The translations under genes were made by a program, and so were the position numbers. The notes under the pieces are model-generated. The model was not told where the DNA came from and ran no database searches. It saw nothing but the letters and a program-made list of their open reading frames with translations. Shown one piece after another: positions 1 to 40,556 of a stretch of 64,000 bases of DNA. Source of the stretch: Aspidapion aeneum (lineage: Eukaryota; Arthropoda; Insecta; Coleoptera; Brentidae); the NCBI GenBank assembly GCA_963576565.1, contig OY755044.1, positions 95,308,752 to 95,372,751 on the forward strand, given 5' to 3'. Numbering within the stretch: position 1 is the stretch's first letter; each line of letters opens with the position of its first letter.

Positions 1-1780
1 AGGCCATGTTTTGACTTAAACTTTAATTTTTCAAATCTACCCCCACCTTTTTTTTTAAACTAAAATGTATTTTGTTTAACTCCAGACTCAATTACCTTTC
101 GTTTGATATCACACACGCCATATTTCCACATAAACACTAATTTTTTAAATTTACCCCCACCCTTTTTTAAAAGTAAAATGTATTTTATTTAACTCCAGAC
201 GCAAATACCTTTCGTTTGGTATCACACACGCCATATTTTTACATAAACTCTAATTTTTGAAATATACCCCCACCCTTTTATTTGGCTTGTGTTTGGTGGA
301 TTTTGTTCATTTTTAAATGGGACCATCTCGACCCAAAACCCAGCGTAGGTACCAAATTTCATTAAAATCGGGCAAGCTGTTTTTGAGTTATGCGCGTTGG
401 TCGTTACAGACCCAACTAACATTTATAGTAGCGCTACATGTTCTAAAGGCTTTGCTACTTTCTTATAGTAGAAATGTGGTGATCCCAACCAAAATTTGTT
501 ACTTTTTAGTTCTAACTACTATTTAGTATCAGGAAATAGTAGATGTTTCGTAAAAACGACCCTCTAAACTACTGCATAGGATTGTTTCTTGATAGTCGAT
601 TCTGATAGTCTTCTCTACCACAATAGGACGTTGCTAAAGTTTTACTTTCTTTTTAGTCGTTATTTCGTAGTCGCCCTGACTTTTATATCCTACTTAATTA
701 CCACTAGAAAGTTAAGCTTCATCGGAGTCCCAAACAAGTGTATCCGACAACTACATTATAACTTTAATTTTTACCACAAAAGTTTGTGTCATCATAGTAA
801 CATCTGATGTAACAATGTAGACAAAATAACTTTTTGGATCAACTTTAAAGCCGCAACTACTTTCAAGTAACCTTTTCGACTATCAGGGAATATAGTTTGG
901 GACGCCATGTTTTTATGTAAGAAAGAAAATTTAATATTTTTGTTGTCGTTTTATGAGCTCATATTAAAGAGCCATACTATTTTATAAACAAATTAGTTGA
1001 AGCTTACCAAAAATGCTCTTCTTAAGCACCATTTGTTGGAGTTAACTGTCGATTATGAAAACATAACCTCCAAAATCACAACACAAAAATTCCATCAGCT
1101 ACCAGAAAACGGCTCAATTTTACGGGCGCACCGGTTTTTTGCAATATATATAATGCATGTTATACAAAAAACTTTGCGTCGCACTCGAATTTTGATCCTC
1201 TGCTCGTAAATTCTCACACTTTTGGATAACATAGTTCATATTATAACCATAACCAAACAAAAAAACTAAGCGAGTCTGTTTACTGTTGTGTCCACCATAT
1301 TGTGTAACAATTCTACCAAAAAGAAACGATTATATTATTTGCAACTACATCGCAACTTTTATGCCATTACGGAAAAAAAACAGCCTCTACGACGTAGTAG
1401 ATACCTGGCTACGACGTAGTAGTGTAGTTGTTACTACAGTGACTTTAAACACTTGGCCAAGTAGTTATAACCAGAAATTGGTTCCCCACTTAGGGAATTA
1501 TAACGTCGCTGTATGGTATACTGAGACGTAGCGGGAGTACGTTGCGGTTACTTTTAAGAAATTCTTTCTAGTTGGGGTTTCGTCGTTACAACTTTAATTG
1601 TTTGTTGGGGACATACAGACAGACAGACAGACAGACAGACGGCGCAACAAAAAAGTTTCAAAATCATCTGAAACGCAAAGATATATAAAAAAATTTGAAA
1701 TCGGAGCAACTTTTTTCTCTAGAAAAAATTAGGATCACTATAGCTCACACTACTATAGTATAGTAGTAGTGTGAGCTAAA
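1..1780 (-). mobile_element. Microsatellite HINE-like element, copy A, split by an insertion
   Basis: Reverse-oriented copy of the (TGTC)n family. Bases 1-410 hold the tandem-unit half (the window cuts it). Bases 1610-1780 hold the (GACA)n tract, the GATTTTGAAAC block and the terminal hairpin (1742-1777). A 1.2 kb insert (411-1609) interrupts it exactly at the microsatellite border. Confidence 0.85.
411..1609. mobile_element. Unknown insert inside copy A
   Basis: Begins CCCAACTAACA and ends TGTTTGTTGGG, a short imperfect inverted repeat, flanked by GA on both sides (target duplication ambiguous because of the microsatellite). No coding region, only many stops in all frames. Family not recognised. 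Confidence 0.5.
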
Positions 1781-1849
1781 TGCTATACTCTATTTTTGTA
1801 ATCCTCTTATCAAAATTTATATCCCTAGATTTAAACTTGAACAACGCGG

Positions 1850-1892
<43 letters not shown>
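1850..1892. repeat. (TAA)n microsatellite next to exon 7 donor
   Basis: About 14 TAA units. On the gene strand they read as (TTA)n starting within 6-8 bases of the exon 7 donor site. Confidence 0.95.
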
Positions 1893-1898
1893 GCTTAC

Positions 1899-30385
<28,487 letters not shown>

Positions 30386-30920
30386 TTTTTCATCATTTAC
30401 ATAAATCTATTTTTTCATTTACCCTAAAAAAACATACAATGACAACTGTTTAAAGAATTTGGAAACGGACTATAACTTTCTTAGGTCACTGTCTGTTTTT
30501 CGAAAACAGTTTTTACATTTATATAGATTTTGATCCAACGACATTTTATCCAAATGATGTTTTTATCGAAAACATTTTGTTCGAATGAGATTATTTTAAA
30601 TACATTTTGATCGAAAACATGTTTATCTGAAAACTTTTTTCAAAAACATTTTTTTTAAGGAATTTTTCCAAGAAAATATTAACCATAAACGCGTTTAAAA
30701 ACCGATTAGACAGAGAACTAAAAAATAGTTCAGCTAGAATGAAACATTATAGTGCATAAAAGTGAACATAACTCTACAGACAAAACGATAGCCTCATCGG
30801 TTTTACCGCCTGCTATTGGAACATTACAGGATGATATATGTTTTTAGCTAATTTGATAGCGCTGAATCCAAATTTTTAACCCAAATTTTTATAGTTCTTT
30901 TTGTTGCCTTATTTAAAGAT
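30386..30920. other. Upstream region of the TMEM94-like gene
   Basis: Should contain the 5' UTR and promoter of the minus-strand gene. I see no TATA or other convincing core element; runs of ACATTTTGATCGAAAACAT-type repeats lie at 30530-30640. Confidence 0.4.
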
Positions 30921-31646
30921 TTATTTCTTATGTTTAGTGTTTAACGAGAATTGCAGGACTTTCATACAATATAACTGCCTTAAATGCAAAAACTCTATTT
31001 CAGAAAATAAAAGCTCTGTAGAATATAATTTCGGTTTAAACAATAGTATCTTGAGTACATATTTCTGAGCTATTTTAAGAGGCGATAAGATAGAGTTGCA
31101 AGTGGCACCCCAACACAATATCCCATAACATAGTACCGATTCAGCCAAAGCCAAATAGACCAACTTTGTTAACTTAAATGGAAGAATATGTCTTAGCTGT
31201 GAGAACTTGTAAGTTAATTTTCTAATTTTTTTGCTAACATAATCCACGTGAACGTCCCATTTTAAAAATGAATCAAAATATACACCAAGGTATTTAATAG
31301 ATCTTAATATTTTTGTACAGCCATTTAAATGTGGATTACAGGCGGAATTATGGAGCAAGATAAAGTCTCTGTGTGACATACCACACTTGTTCAAGCTAAA
31401 GCATATAAATTTAGTTTTATCAACATTTAGAGATAATTGATTAGCATCCAACCAACACTTTATTTTGTGAAGGGCCAATTCTGCCCTCCTGTAAGCTTCT
31501 TCCCAACTACTCCCTGTTACTAGCACAGCAGTGTCATCTGCAAAACAAACTATTTTACCATTTAGTTTTAAATTAGGAAGACTGTTAACATACATTGAAA
31601 AGAGAATCGGGCCCAACACAGTGCTTTGAGGCACACCTACCTAAAA
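30921..31646 (-). pseudogene. CR1/Jockey-type reverse transcriptase, C-terminal fragment
   Basis: Open for 237 codons on the minus strand. RT motifs VPQSTVLGPILFSMYVN and CFADDTAVL (catalytic FADD), KTKFICFSL and a long C-terminal domain with LRHILPFKLTKLVYLALAES. Truncated at its 5' side at about 31646; the endonuclease and RT fingers are missing. Confidence 0.88.
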
Positions 31647-31649
31647 ATT

Positions 31650-33200
31650 GTGTAATATAAATAAAAAGGTAAATAATTACTCAATTTTACTAGCAATGGT
31701 TACTTACTTAGTAACCATTATAGTATATATATATCATACTGTGTAAAACAACATCTTCAAAATAAAACAGAACCGCCAATGTGAAACAGAGTAAAACATG
31801 TCAAAAATAATAACCAAAAAATAGAAAGCCTGACATTAGCTTCGCTTCCCATAAAGCTTGCCTTTACGATGAGTGTCCTTAGCCATAGGCAGTTACACTT
31901 TTGTGACATTTCCAACCTCTTTATTTATCATATGCATACTGACAGCAACAAAAAAAAAGTGTAACTGTATATGGCAAGGACTATAACAGCTGACTGAAAA
32001 TTTGTCATGTTTTGCCAGTAATGCCATGTAAATCTTGGGGTAATCCCAAAGGGGTAACAACTGATGGCAATACATACAAATTGAGAAGCATTATGCTGCA
32101 TTACTTTTGCATTCCCAGAATTATGTTGCATTATGGTGGCATTATCAATATTGCAATGGCATTACTTACTTACTTTTTATGTTAAAATTGCAAATAGTAA
32201 TCTTTAAAAAAATCACTAATTTAAATAATGATTAAAAACTACAATAAAATCAGTGACCATTGTGATAAAGTAAGACTTGCCAACACTTGAATACATAAAA
32301 GAGTGGGAGGGGGTGTTTTTTCTTTAAAATGTATAATACATGGGAGTTCGGTTCGGTTCGGTCAAAGTCAACAATCCTGAATTTTTGTGTTACATGATTT
32401 AATGTTCCCTTTCCATTTGCTTGCCCTGAAAGTTTTTTCATGGAAAATTAATGAAAAATATTTATGTTATGTTTCTTGCTCAGTTCCTTGGTTTGTTTCC
32501 TGCAGGCAGTAACTTTTTTTCATATAACATTTCCATAAAAGAAAACCCTTCAGAAGGCCAATATAATTTTCTATTACCTACCTATAAAATTATTTTTCCT
32601 GATAGCCACAAAAACCTAAATTTTTATGCTCAACCAACGACTATACATATATACAAGTCCTTGGTTCTCAACACAGAACGTGTTACCAAACCTCAACTTA
32701 CAGATTTGATTGATAAGATTCGTCAAATATACATATTTGAGGAAATTCGAGAGGAAATTTAAACCAAAATTTCCACAACAACAATTATTGAGGTTAGAGT
32801 TGATACTCCTCGTTTTTTTATTGGCTCAAAATCCTATGTACAGTCGGGGTCTTAATAAATGGCCGCTGCCGTTTTCAGAAGAGCTTAGATAAGAATCCCA
32901 ATACCGGCCGGATTTCGTGGCGCGTCGTTCAACACATATAATTTATTCGCATTCCTGGGTTAGTAAATAAACCGAAATTATTCAGTTTTATGTCATTTTC
33001 TCAAAAGCTAAGCATTTTACAGAAATTGTTTAATTAACTTTATTGTAGAAAATTAAATTATCTTTTAAACGATATATAACCTAAGTGGGCCAAATCCACG
33101 GTTACCTTGCCCATGGGCACACTCCAAGTCAACCACGCTATATCAGCCTTAAAAACAGTTTTTTTATAAATACAATAACAATACAAAGTTAGTGTCGAAC
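31650..33200. other. Unassigned sequence with one open stretch
   Basis: A plus-strand ORF at 32451-32762 (103 codons) has no family I recognise and is AT-rich. GTTCGGTTCGGTTCGGT at 32346 is a small pentamer repeat. No clear gene. Confidence 0.35.
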
Positions 33201-33203
33201 ACC

Positions 33204-34528
33204 GAAATGAAAATGAAAAATAAAAAATGAAAAATGAAAAATGAAAAATGAAAAATGAAAAATGAAAAATGAAAAATGAAAAATGAAAAATGAAAAATGA
33301 AAAATGAAAAATGAAAAATGAAAAATGAAAAATGAAAAATGAAAAATGAAAAATGAAAAATGAAAAATGAAAAATGAAAAATGAAAAATGAAAAATGAAA
33401 ATTGAAAATTGAAAATTGAAAATTGAAAATTGAAAATTGAAAATTGAAAATTGAAAATTGAAAATTGAAAATTGAAAATTGAAAATTGAAAATTGAAAAT
33501 TGAAAATTGAAAATTGAAAATTGAAAATTGAAAATTGAAAATTGAAAATTGAAAATTGAAAATTGAAAATTGAAAATTGAAAATTGAAAATTGAAAATTG
33601 AAAATTGAAAATTGAAAATTGAAAATTGAAAATTGAAAATTGAAAATTGAAAATTGAAAATTGAAAATTGAAAATTAGAACGTAGAACGTAGAACGTAGA
33701 ACGTAGAACGTAGAACGTAGAACGTAGAACATAGAACATAGAACATAGAACATAGAACATAGAACATAGAACATAGAACATAGAACATAGAACATAGAAC
33801 ATAGAACATAGAACATAGAACATAGAACATAGAACATAGAACATAGAACATAGAACATAGAACATAGAACATAGAACATAGAACATAGAACATAGAACAT
33901 AGAACATAGAACATAGAACATAGAACATAGAACATAGAACATAGAACATAGAACATAGAACATAGAACATAGAACATAGAACATAGAACATAGAACATAG
34001 AACATAGAACATAGAACATAGAACATAGAACATAGAACATATAACATAGAACATAGAACATAGAACATAGAACATAGAACATAGAACATAGAACATGGAA
34101 CATGGAACCTAGAACGTAGAACATGGAACCTAGAACGTAGAACATAGAACATAGAACATAGAACATAGAACATAGAACATAGAACATAGAACATAGAACA
34201 TAGAACATACAACATACAACATACAACATACAACATACAACATACAACATACAACATACAACATACAACATACAACATAGAACATAGAACATAGAACATA
34301 GAACATAGAACATAGAACATAGAACATAGAACATAGAACATAGAACATAGAACATAGAACATAGAACATAGAACATAGAACATAGAACATAGAACATAGA
34401 ACATAGAACATAGAACATAGAACTTAGAACATAGAACATAGAACATAGAACATAGAACATAGAACATAGAACATAGAACATAGAACATAGAACATAGAAC
34501 ATAGAACATAGAACATAGAACATAGAAA
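33204..34528. repeat. Heptanucleotide satellite with successive unit types
   Basis: Blocks in order: AAAATGA units to about 33397, AAAATTG units to 33676, AGAACGT units to 33727, AGAACAT units to about 34206 (with AGAACCT/AGAACGT variants at 34095-34140), ACAACAT units to about 34278, then AGAACAT to 34528. All units are 7 bp, about 185 in total. Long ORFs across it are artefacts of the repeat. Confidence 0.95.
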
Positions 34529-34566
34529 ATGAAAAATTGAAAGTTGAAAATGGAAAAGGCAAAATG

Positions 34567-34925
34567 GAAAATGAACAATATCCTGTATATTTTACTTCTT
34601 TAAAACTTAAATATTATCCAAATCCTTTAAAAAAGCAGTGAAATCATAACAAAAACATTTCATGTAAAAAAAGCCAAGTACGCGAAAGTGGTATTCCGTA
34701 AAAAGAATTGAGATAAAAGTAAAGCCAAGTTCTACAATACAAATTTCAAAATGAATGGTTCTTACTAGTTTGGAAATATTTTTCTAAATTTGGCTATTAC
34801 GGCTGCAAACGACTCTTAGGAAATTAAACGTAAAGAAGTTTGGCTGGAATAGCAAAGTTTAAAAAAAAAATTCCAAACTAGTAAGAACCATTCATTTTGA
34901 AATTTGTATTGTAAACCTTGGTTTT
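34567..34925. repeat. Dispersed repeat X, copy 2 (with inverted arm)
   Basis: Matches 47323-47500 and the complement of 2146-2283. An inverted partial copy (34862-34912, TTCCAAACTAGTAAGAACCA) makes a foldback. Possibly a MITE family; ends undefined. Confidence 0.65.
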
Positions 34926-36475
34926 TTTAGTCTCTTTATAGGTTATAGTTTTCAGAAACATGTTACAGAAGAAGGAGTGAAAACGGGCTCTGGGTGGGAT
35001 AAAAACAACTCATAACACAAACAATGTAAATCATTTGAAAAAATACTTATGAAAATCTATTGATTTAAAGCATAAGAAGTTGAAAAACACATCTTATTTG
35101 GCTGTTTTCTCCTAAAACTGCCTGGTTTTTGATATAATAATATAATAAATATTGTAATTTTAGATCTGAAATATCAAATAAATACCTTTTTGTTACTGCA
35201 TAATATAAGTGTATTTTATTATATCGGCAACAAAAACAATAAATTATACATCTAATGATTTAAATTGATTAAACTTTTTAAAAAAATCCTACTTCTATTC
35301 TAAAACTTTCAACTATTTAAAAAACAAACTCCAACATATCGTCTGGTAGGAAAATTCAGCTCTCAGACCAAATTCTTGATTTATCAAATATTTTGTTTTG
35401 AATAAATGAAATTATTAATTATATTTACTAACACGAATAAAAAATTTGTTTGCAAATAAGCAAGAAAAAAGCGGGAAAAACTCACGATTGCAATGTGTAT
35501 TATATGAAGCGCGCTGCGCAGAGGTCCACTAGTGACGTAATCAAGGCGCCGCCTACCGCTAAAAGATTCGAGCAAATAGGCAATCCTGTGTGTTTATAAT
35601 CGTTGGTTCATATCATATCTAACTTTTGTTTACAAAAATCAGCTGGACCACCTGTGTCGTCAAAATTTGACATATATTTATAACATCCGAACACCGGTCT
35701 ATTCTTTCCACCGTGTTTGTCTCTGATTCAAAGGTCCTTGAATGCTGGCTAATTGCCCAATTTAAAAATGACAACACGCTGATGACTGCTGACAGCTGAC
35801 TTGTAAAATCTTTCCATATCCTTCTAGTAAAAATATTCTATTTTTAAATAAATAATTTTTTAAAAGTGAAATCCCACTGTCTTCTAAGAATAGATACCCT
35901 TTTTCATTCTACACGAAGTGGTAAAATTCTAAGTGCGTGTTGTATTTTTTCTTGATAGATTTGGTTTTGGTTTGAAAGATAAGCCCAGTGTGCTGAGATG
36001 CCATTTTCAAGACAAATTTTTGTAAGTTTTAAAGGTAGTCTTATGCCAAATTTACATTTTGGTAAAGACTATGGTCCAGTACAAATACCATAATAAATTA
36101 TACTTATCTACTGAATCACATAGTAAAGTGTTGGCTGACTTAAAATATGCAAAACAAGATGATGTAGGTTAGATTGAGGCTTGTTGTAACATGGGGTAGA
36201 AAATGAACAGGTGGATTGCATTTTCAAATTAAGTTACTGTGACACAGGAAAATATATAAGTAGGTATTTTTCCCACATACCTAATAATAATTTTTGTTTA
36301 AAATCCATAAGAAACTTGAAATGTAATACAAATATTCCTATATTGTTTGCTGGGACCCATCAAATGAGCTGTGTAAAGAAACCAAATTACCACTTGCTGG
36401 CAAAAACTTTCTAAAATTTGGTCATGATGTCACCAAATAATTTACTTGGTGTTGTAGATAAAGAATAGTGCATAT
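34926..36475. other. Unassigned intergenic sequence
   Basis: AT-rich, no convincing ORF. A GC-richer block at 35505-35575 (GCGCGCTGCGCAGAGGTCC) may be a repeat end. Confidence 0.45.
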
Positions 36476-38013
36476 CGTGGGCGTACAAGCAGAATCATTT
36501 AAGTCCATTTTATAATAAATTGAGATTACCGCAGATATAAGTCCGTACGGCTGTTCTGCTTCACTGAAATAATCAGTTAAGTCCAGTTTGCCTTTACTTT
36601 ATAATGCATATGACATACAAATTTGCTTAAGTCCATTATCAGTTGATTTTAAAGAACAGAATCATTTAAGTGCACTTGAGCGATTTTTGGCGTCGACGAG
36701 CCCGCAAGTTTGAACAGGAAAAAACCTGTAAGTCCATTTAGGTTAAAAACTCACACAGACTTGCCCTTAGTTTGTTATTGTTTGTTGTTGGGTACGGTGC
36801 ATTGCTACTTGGCTAAAGAAAAGGCAACATTTGTTGCAGCTACTTTCGATCTACAATCAGTTCTTCAAATACCTTGCTCCGATGTATGTCCAATGTAGTA
36901 CTCAAGAAAAATTTGCGTCTTTAATTTGACGATTTATAACTCAGCCCCTCCGAACGATGCCTATTGTTATTGTTGAACGGAAATTAATGGAAAGAGGGGA
37001 AGTTCAGCGATTGGAACATGTTTATTTGAATACATAATGCGTTTGCCTCCACATGTAAAAGAAGTGTCACTTTGGTCCGACACATGTGGAGGACAGAATC
37101 GCAATCAACATGTTGCTGCTCTACTGCTCTATTTGTTGATGGTGACTGATATTGAGATAATTCAGCATAATTTTTTGGAAAGCGGCTATTCCTACATGGA
37201 AGTAGATTCCATGCATAGTTCTATTGAACATGCCAAAAAATTTGTTTCCGTTTTTACAATAAACGATTGGCTAAACATATTTAGAGTATCTAGATCAAAG
37301 CGAAACAAAAATAAAAAAGCTGAGCCCTACAATGTACAAGAATTGAAATTTAACAACTTCTATGATTTAAGGAATTTGTCTGAAAGTTTGATACGTAACA
37401 AAACTAAAAACACCGAAGGGGAAACTGTCAACTGGTTACTCATTAAAAGCCTAAGATATGCAAAAGAAAAACATGGAATAATTGACTACAAATACATGCA
37501 TTCCAACTCTTACAAATCTATCAACGTTTTTGGAAGAGGGAAAAACCCAAACTTTTCGAAGAACCTAAAAAAATTATACAGCCAACCATTGCCAATCAGT
37601 GCCAAAAAGAAGGAGGGCCTCCTTAAACGTTGCAAAAATCAAGTTATTCCGGAGGAATTCCATGGTTGGTACCAGTCTCTTCCCACCTGCAGCTATAATA
37701 ATTATGAAGAAAATAGTAGTGATGAAGACGACGACCTTCCTTTAATCCGTTATGTACCAAAAAAATAATTTCAAAAACAAAAAAAAAACTTTAAGTCCAT
37801 CCTCTGTTTGGAAAAAAATTATAATAAAATAATGTTATATAATCTAAGTGTTTTATTGCGATGAAATACCTTTAAAATGGTCAATAAACGATCTTTACAG
37901 ATTTAAAATCATTTCATACCAAATACAATTTTTACAGGTAAATTAAAATCTTTAAATCTATTTTTCTCGAAACTAACTTTTTGGACTTATATGATTCTGC
38001 TTGTACGCCCACG
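36476..38013 (+). mobile_element. DNA transposon with CGGQN-type (DUF7869-like) protein relic
   Basis: Ends CGTGGGCGTACAAGCAGAAT / ATTCTGCTTGTACGCCCACG; the match runs 32 bp with one mismatch, flanked by ATAT on both sides. A subterminal motif, TTAAGTCCA, recurs at about 36500, 36577, 36630, 36730 and 37793 and within both ends, with variants at 36540 and 36667. The coding region occupies the middle. Confidence 0.82.
36710..37768 (+). pseudogene. Putative transposase, CGGQN / DUF7869-like, with two in-frame stops
   Basis: One reading frame from 36710 to 37768 broken only by TAG (about 36896) and TGA (about 36974); the last 243 codons (from 37037) are open. Motifs in order: ATFDLQSVLQIP, NGKRGSSAIGTCLFEY, LWSDTCGGQNRNQHVAALLL, YMEVDSMHSSIEHAKKF, then a basic middle and an acidic C-terminus (SSDEDDDLPL). 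Asp in FDLQ, Asp in SDTCGGQN and the acidic residue in DSMHSSIE are spaced like an RNase-H-fold DDE/D triad. I recall this family (as DUF7869) as abundant and uncharacterised in insects. The role as transposase is inferred from the terminal repeats. The N-terminus is probably lost. Confidence 0.75.
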
Positions 38014-39839
38014 ATATATTCAAAATGTGCAATTACTTTTTCTTGTCATTTTTGGTAATGTAAGATTTTCTTTCATTATTAAGTTTTATGATTTTTTTTG
38101 TTATAGGTAATTACCAGTTAGTTATTCTAATCTGCCTCATGTTTGAAGGTTCCAGTCTTTCCTACTTTAACAGAAAAATAATATGATAAATTTATACCTA
38201 TATCCTCTAGCCTCACATTGCCTCAAAACATTTGAGCTTGATAGTTAGTTACACTGTTGCAATGTTTCCAAAAAATATTTACTTTTAGGAATTTTAGTAA
38301 GGTGTAAAACAAAATAATTAAAACCTTAAAATTGATCTTACCAAACCTAAACTAACCTAACTTTATAAGTTTTTTGTTGGTTTATGCAAATATTTGTACT
38401 TTTTTCAAGTTTTATATCTTAAATTTTAAATTAATACATTGACTATTTTGACTGCTATATGTTTAAATAGTCTTGGTGCTGTACTGTATTGTGGGGTTTT
38501 GTATAGTGTCCTGTGGAGTTGGTATAGTCCTGTAGACACATTTTATGCACCTACTGTTAGCAGCTTTTTACCTCTTGATACTACTAACCTGACCTGAACC
38601 TAACACAAATTTGATGTAGCCTAACCTGCTCAAACCTAACCTATAGTTAGCTTTTAGCAATCCTCTGGGATTTTCTAAAAAATTCTGCTCATACCAATTG
38701 CACATTCTTTGATTTTTGTCAAAACTACCTATATTAAAATAAAATAACTTATTAAAAAAGGACATACATATATCAAAATACTTACAACATATCAGTTTTT
38801 ATTAAAAACATATTTAAAAAACTTAATATTAAGCCTTAATAGGTAATGAGAAATTTTACAAGCACTACAAGCATGCTACTAAAAAAATTGTAATTTCTCT
38901 AAAACTATATAGACTAAAATCATTATTTATTGCTTGTTGGACAGGCCTTTTGAAGATGCCTCAATGGATGTATATATCTTGTATAAGATAAATTGTAATT
39001 TTTAAAAAAGTTTTCTTTCTTTTATTTTCTTCAAAGAAGTACAGGTATTTTTTTTTCTTGATTCCCTGCTAAATCATTCAAAAAAATTCAAACTCAAGAA
39101 ATGATGAGATACAGATAAATCTGATCCTGTGCCAACTGTTAAAGAACAACTGTAACAAGCTGATTAGATTTTGGTCAATATTCATTAATGCTAATGACAT
39201 TTTTTTGACAGTTAAAAAATTGAAAAAATGCTAACTTTTAATGGAGCATCGCAGCAATAGGCAGTTTTCAAACTTGGTAGGAGCTTTTGTTTCTAAGATA
39301 TTTACAAAAAACTGTTTTCAAGGCTGATTAAACATGTTTACTTGGAGTGTGCTAATGGGCTAGGAAGGTATCAGATTCATTATGGATCTAGTTATTTTTC
39401 TTACTGAACCCATCATTTCACACAATCCCAAAATTTTGAGAAAAAACATTTTTTCAATTTTTTTTTTATCAAAGGTCTGTGTGTCATGTAATACCTACAT
39501 ACTTTAAAATATTTTCTAACAAGCCATAAATAATAATTGTTCTAGTGTAGGTAGTTAACTTATTAAACTCATCACAATAAAAACAGGTTTATATTAAAAT
39601 GTAACTATAAACAATACTGAAGCCTACTTACTACAAACTTTTTCATTCAAGTTGGAAAATGAGTGAATCCTTTAACCAAATGTAGACTTCAACACTCAGA
39701 CCAATTCTAAGCCTGAACCTTTTTAGTAAATGCTGTTGTAAAAATTCTAGCCTGACAAAACTTACTTTTTAGTGCAAATACAAATATTCCCCCAAAGATT
39801 TTTCTTCATTGAATAAAACCAGTGTTTACAGAAAATATA
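38014..39839. other. Unassigned intergenic sequence
   Basis: AT-rich. A CCTAACCTG-rich patch at 38575-38645 is a likely non-LTR tail. TGTATAGTGTCCTGTGG at 38498 relates to the patch at 25560. No gene seen. Confidence 0.45.
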
Positions 39840-40060
39840 CAGGGTGTCCCATAACTTAGGGGCCATAGTCCAACAATTGATAGAGGAGGTCATATCTGAT
39901 AAAAAAGTTCCTATAATGCATGGGTCAAAACTCTTTCTTGAGCGAAAGAGCATCAAAGTTGGCGAATTCTTGAATTTTTTTGATAATAACTTTTTAAAAA
40001 ATCGCGGTAAAAATATGAAATTGGGTAAAGTCGTGTATTAGAACAAGAGCAATAAATTGA
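39840..40060. mobile_element. Single arm of a CAGGGTGTCCC element
   Basis: TA, then CAGGGTGTCCCATAACTTAG. No inverted partner found nearby, so this is a solo or truncated arm. Confidence 0.6.
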
Positions 40061-40556
40061 TTTCAATAAATTCATTCAACCAAAGTAATCTGTAACGATT
40101 GTTGTTGTGTTTTTATTGGTTGATTTTGTCCATTTTAACTGTGTTTAATAAAGTCTAATTACCTAAATTTTATAAGGGCATGTGCCCTTTACGTCTGGAC
40201 ATGTGAGTGAACACAATAGCGGTCTTTAAATCTTTATAAAGCGTGATCTTCGGTGGTGAACTTTTGCAATTTTTTATAACATAATTGACACTTTGCATTT
40301 GTTTATAAAAATTTTTCCCACATTTTCAAAAACATTTAAAAGTGGGGTTACAACAGAACACCCAGGTGACGCCGTGCAAAACGTTTTTGGATGCTGCTGG
40401 TAGGCTGACGCATGATGACCCTGGCTGACGTGAAAACTAGGCCGTCAAACAGATTGAACACACGAAACTCGCGGCAAAAGGACCCCTATTCTTAAATTCT
40501 TTAAATCTTTGCCATTTTATTTAACTATTAGTCAAACCCCTTTATAATACCTAATT

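Noticed and set aside
32451..32762. 103-codon plus-strand ORF as a host gene
   Set aside because: No recognisable motif, AT-rich composition, no splice or neighbouring exon support.
33058..34578. Open reading frame of 506 codons on the minus strand
   Set aside because: Purely a translation of 7-bp repeats, whose 21-base period gives a repeating peptide in all frames.
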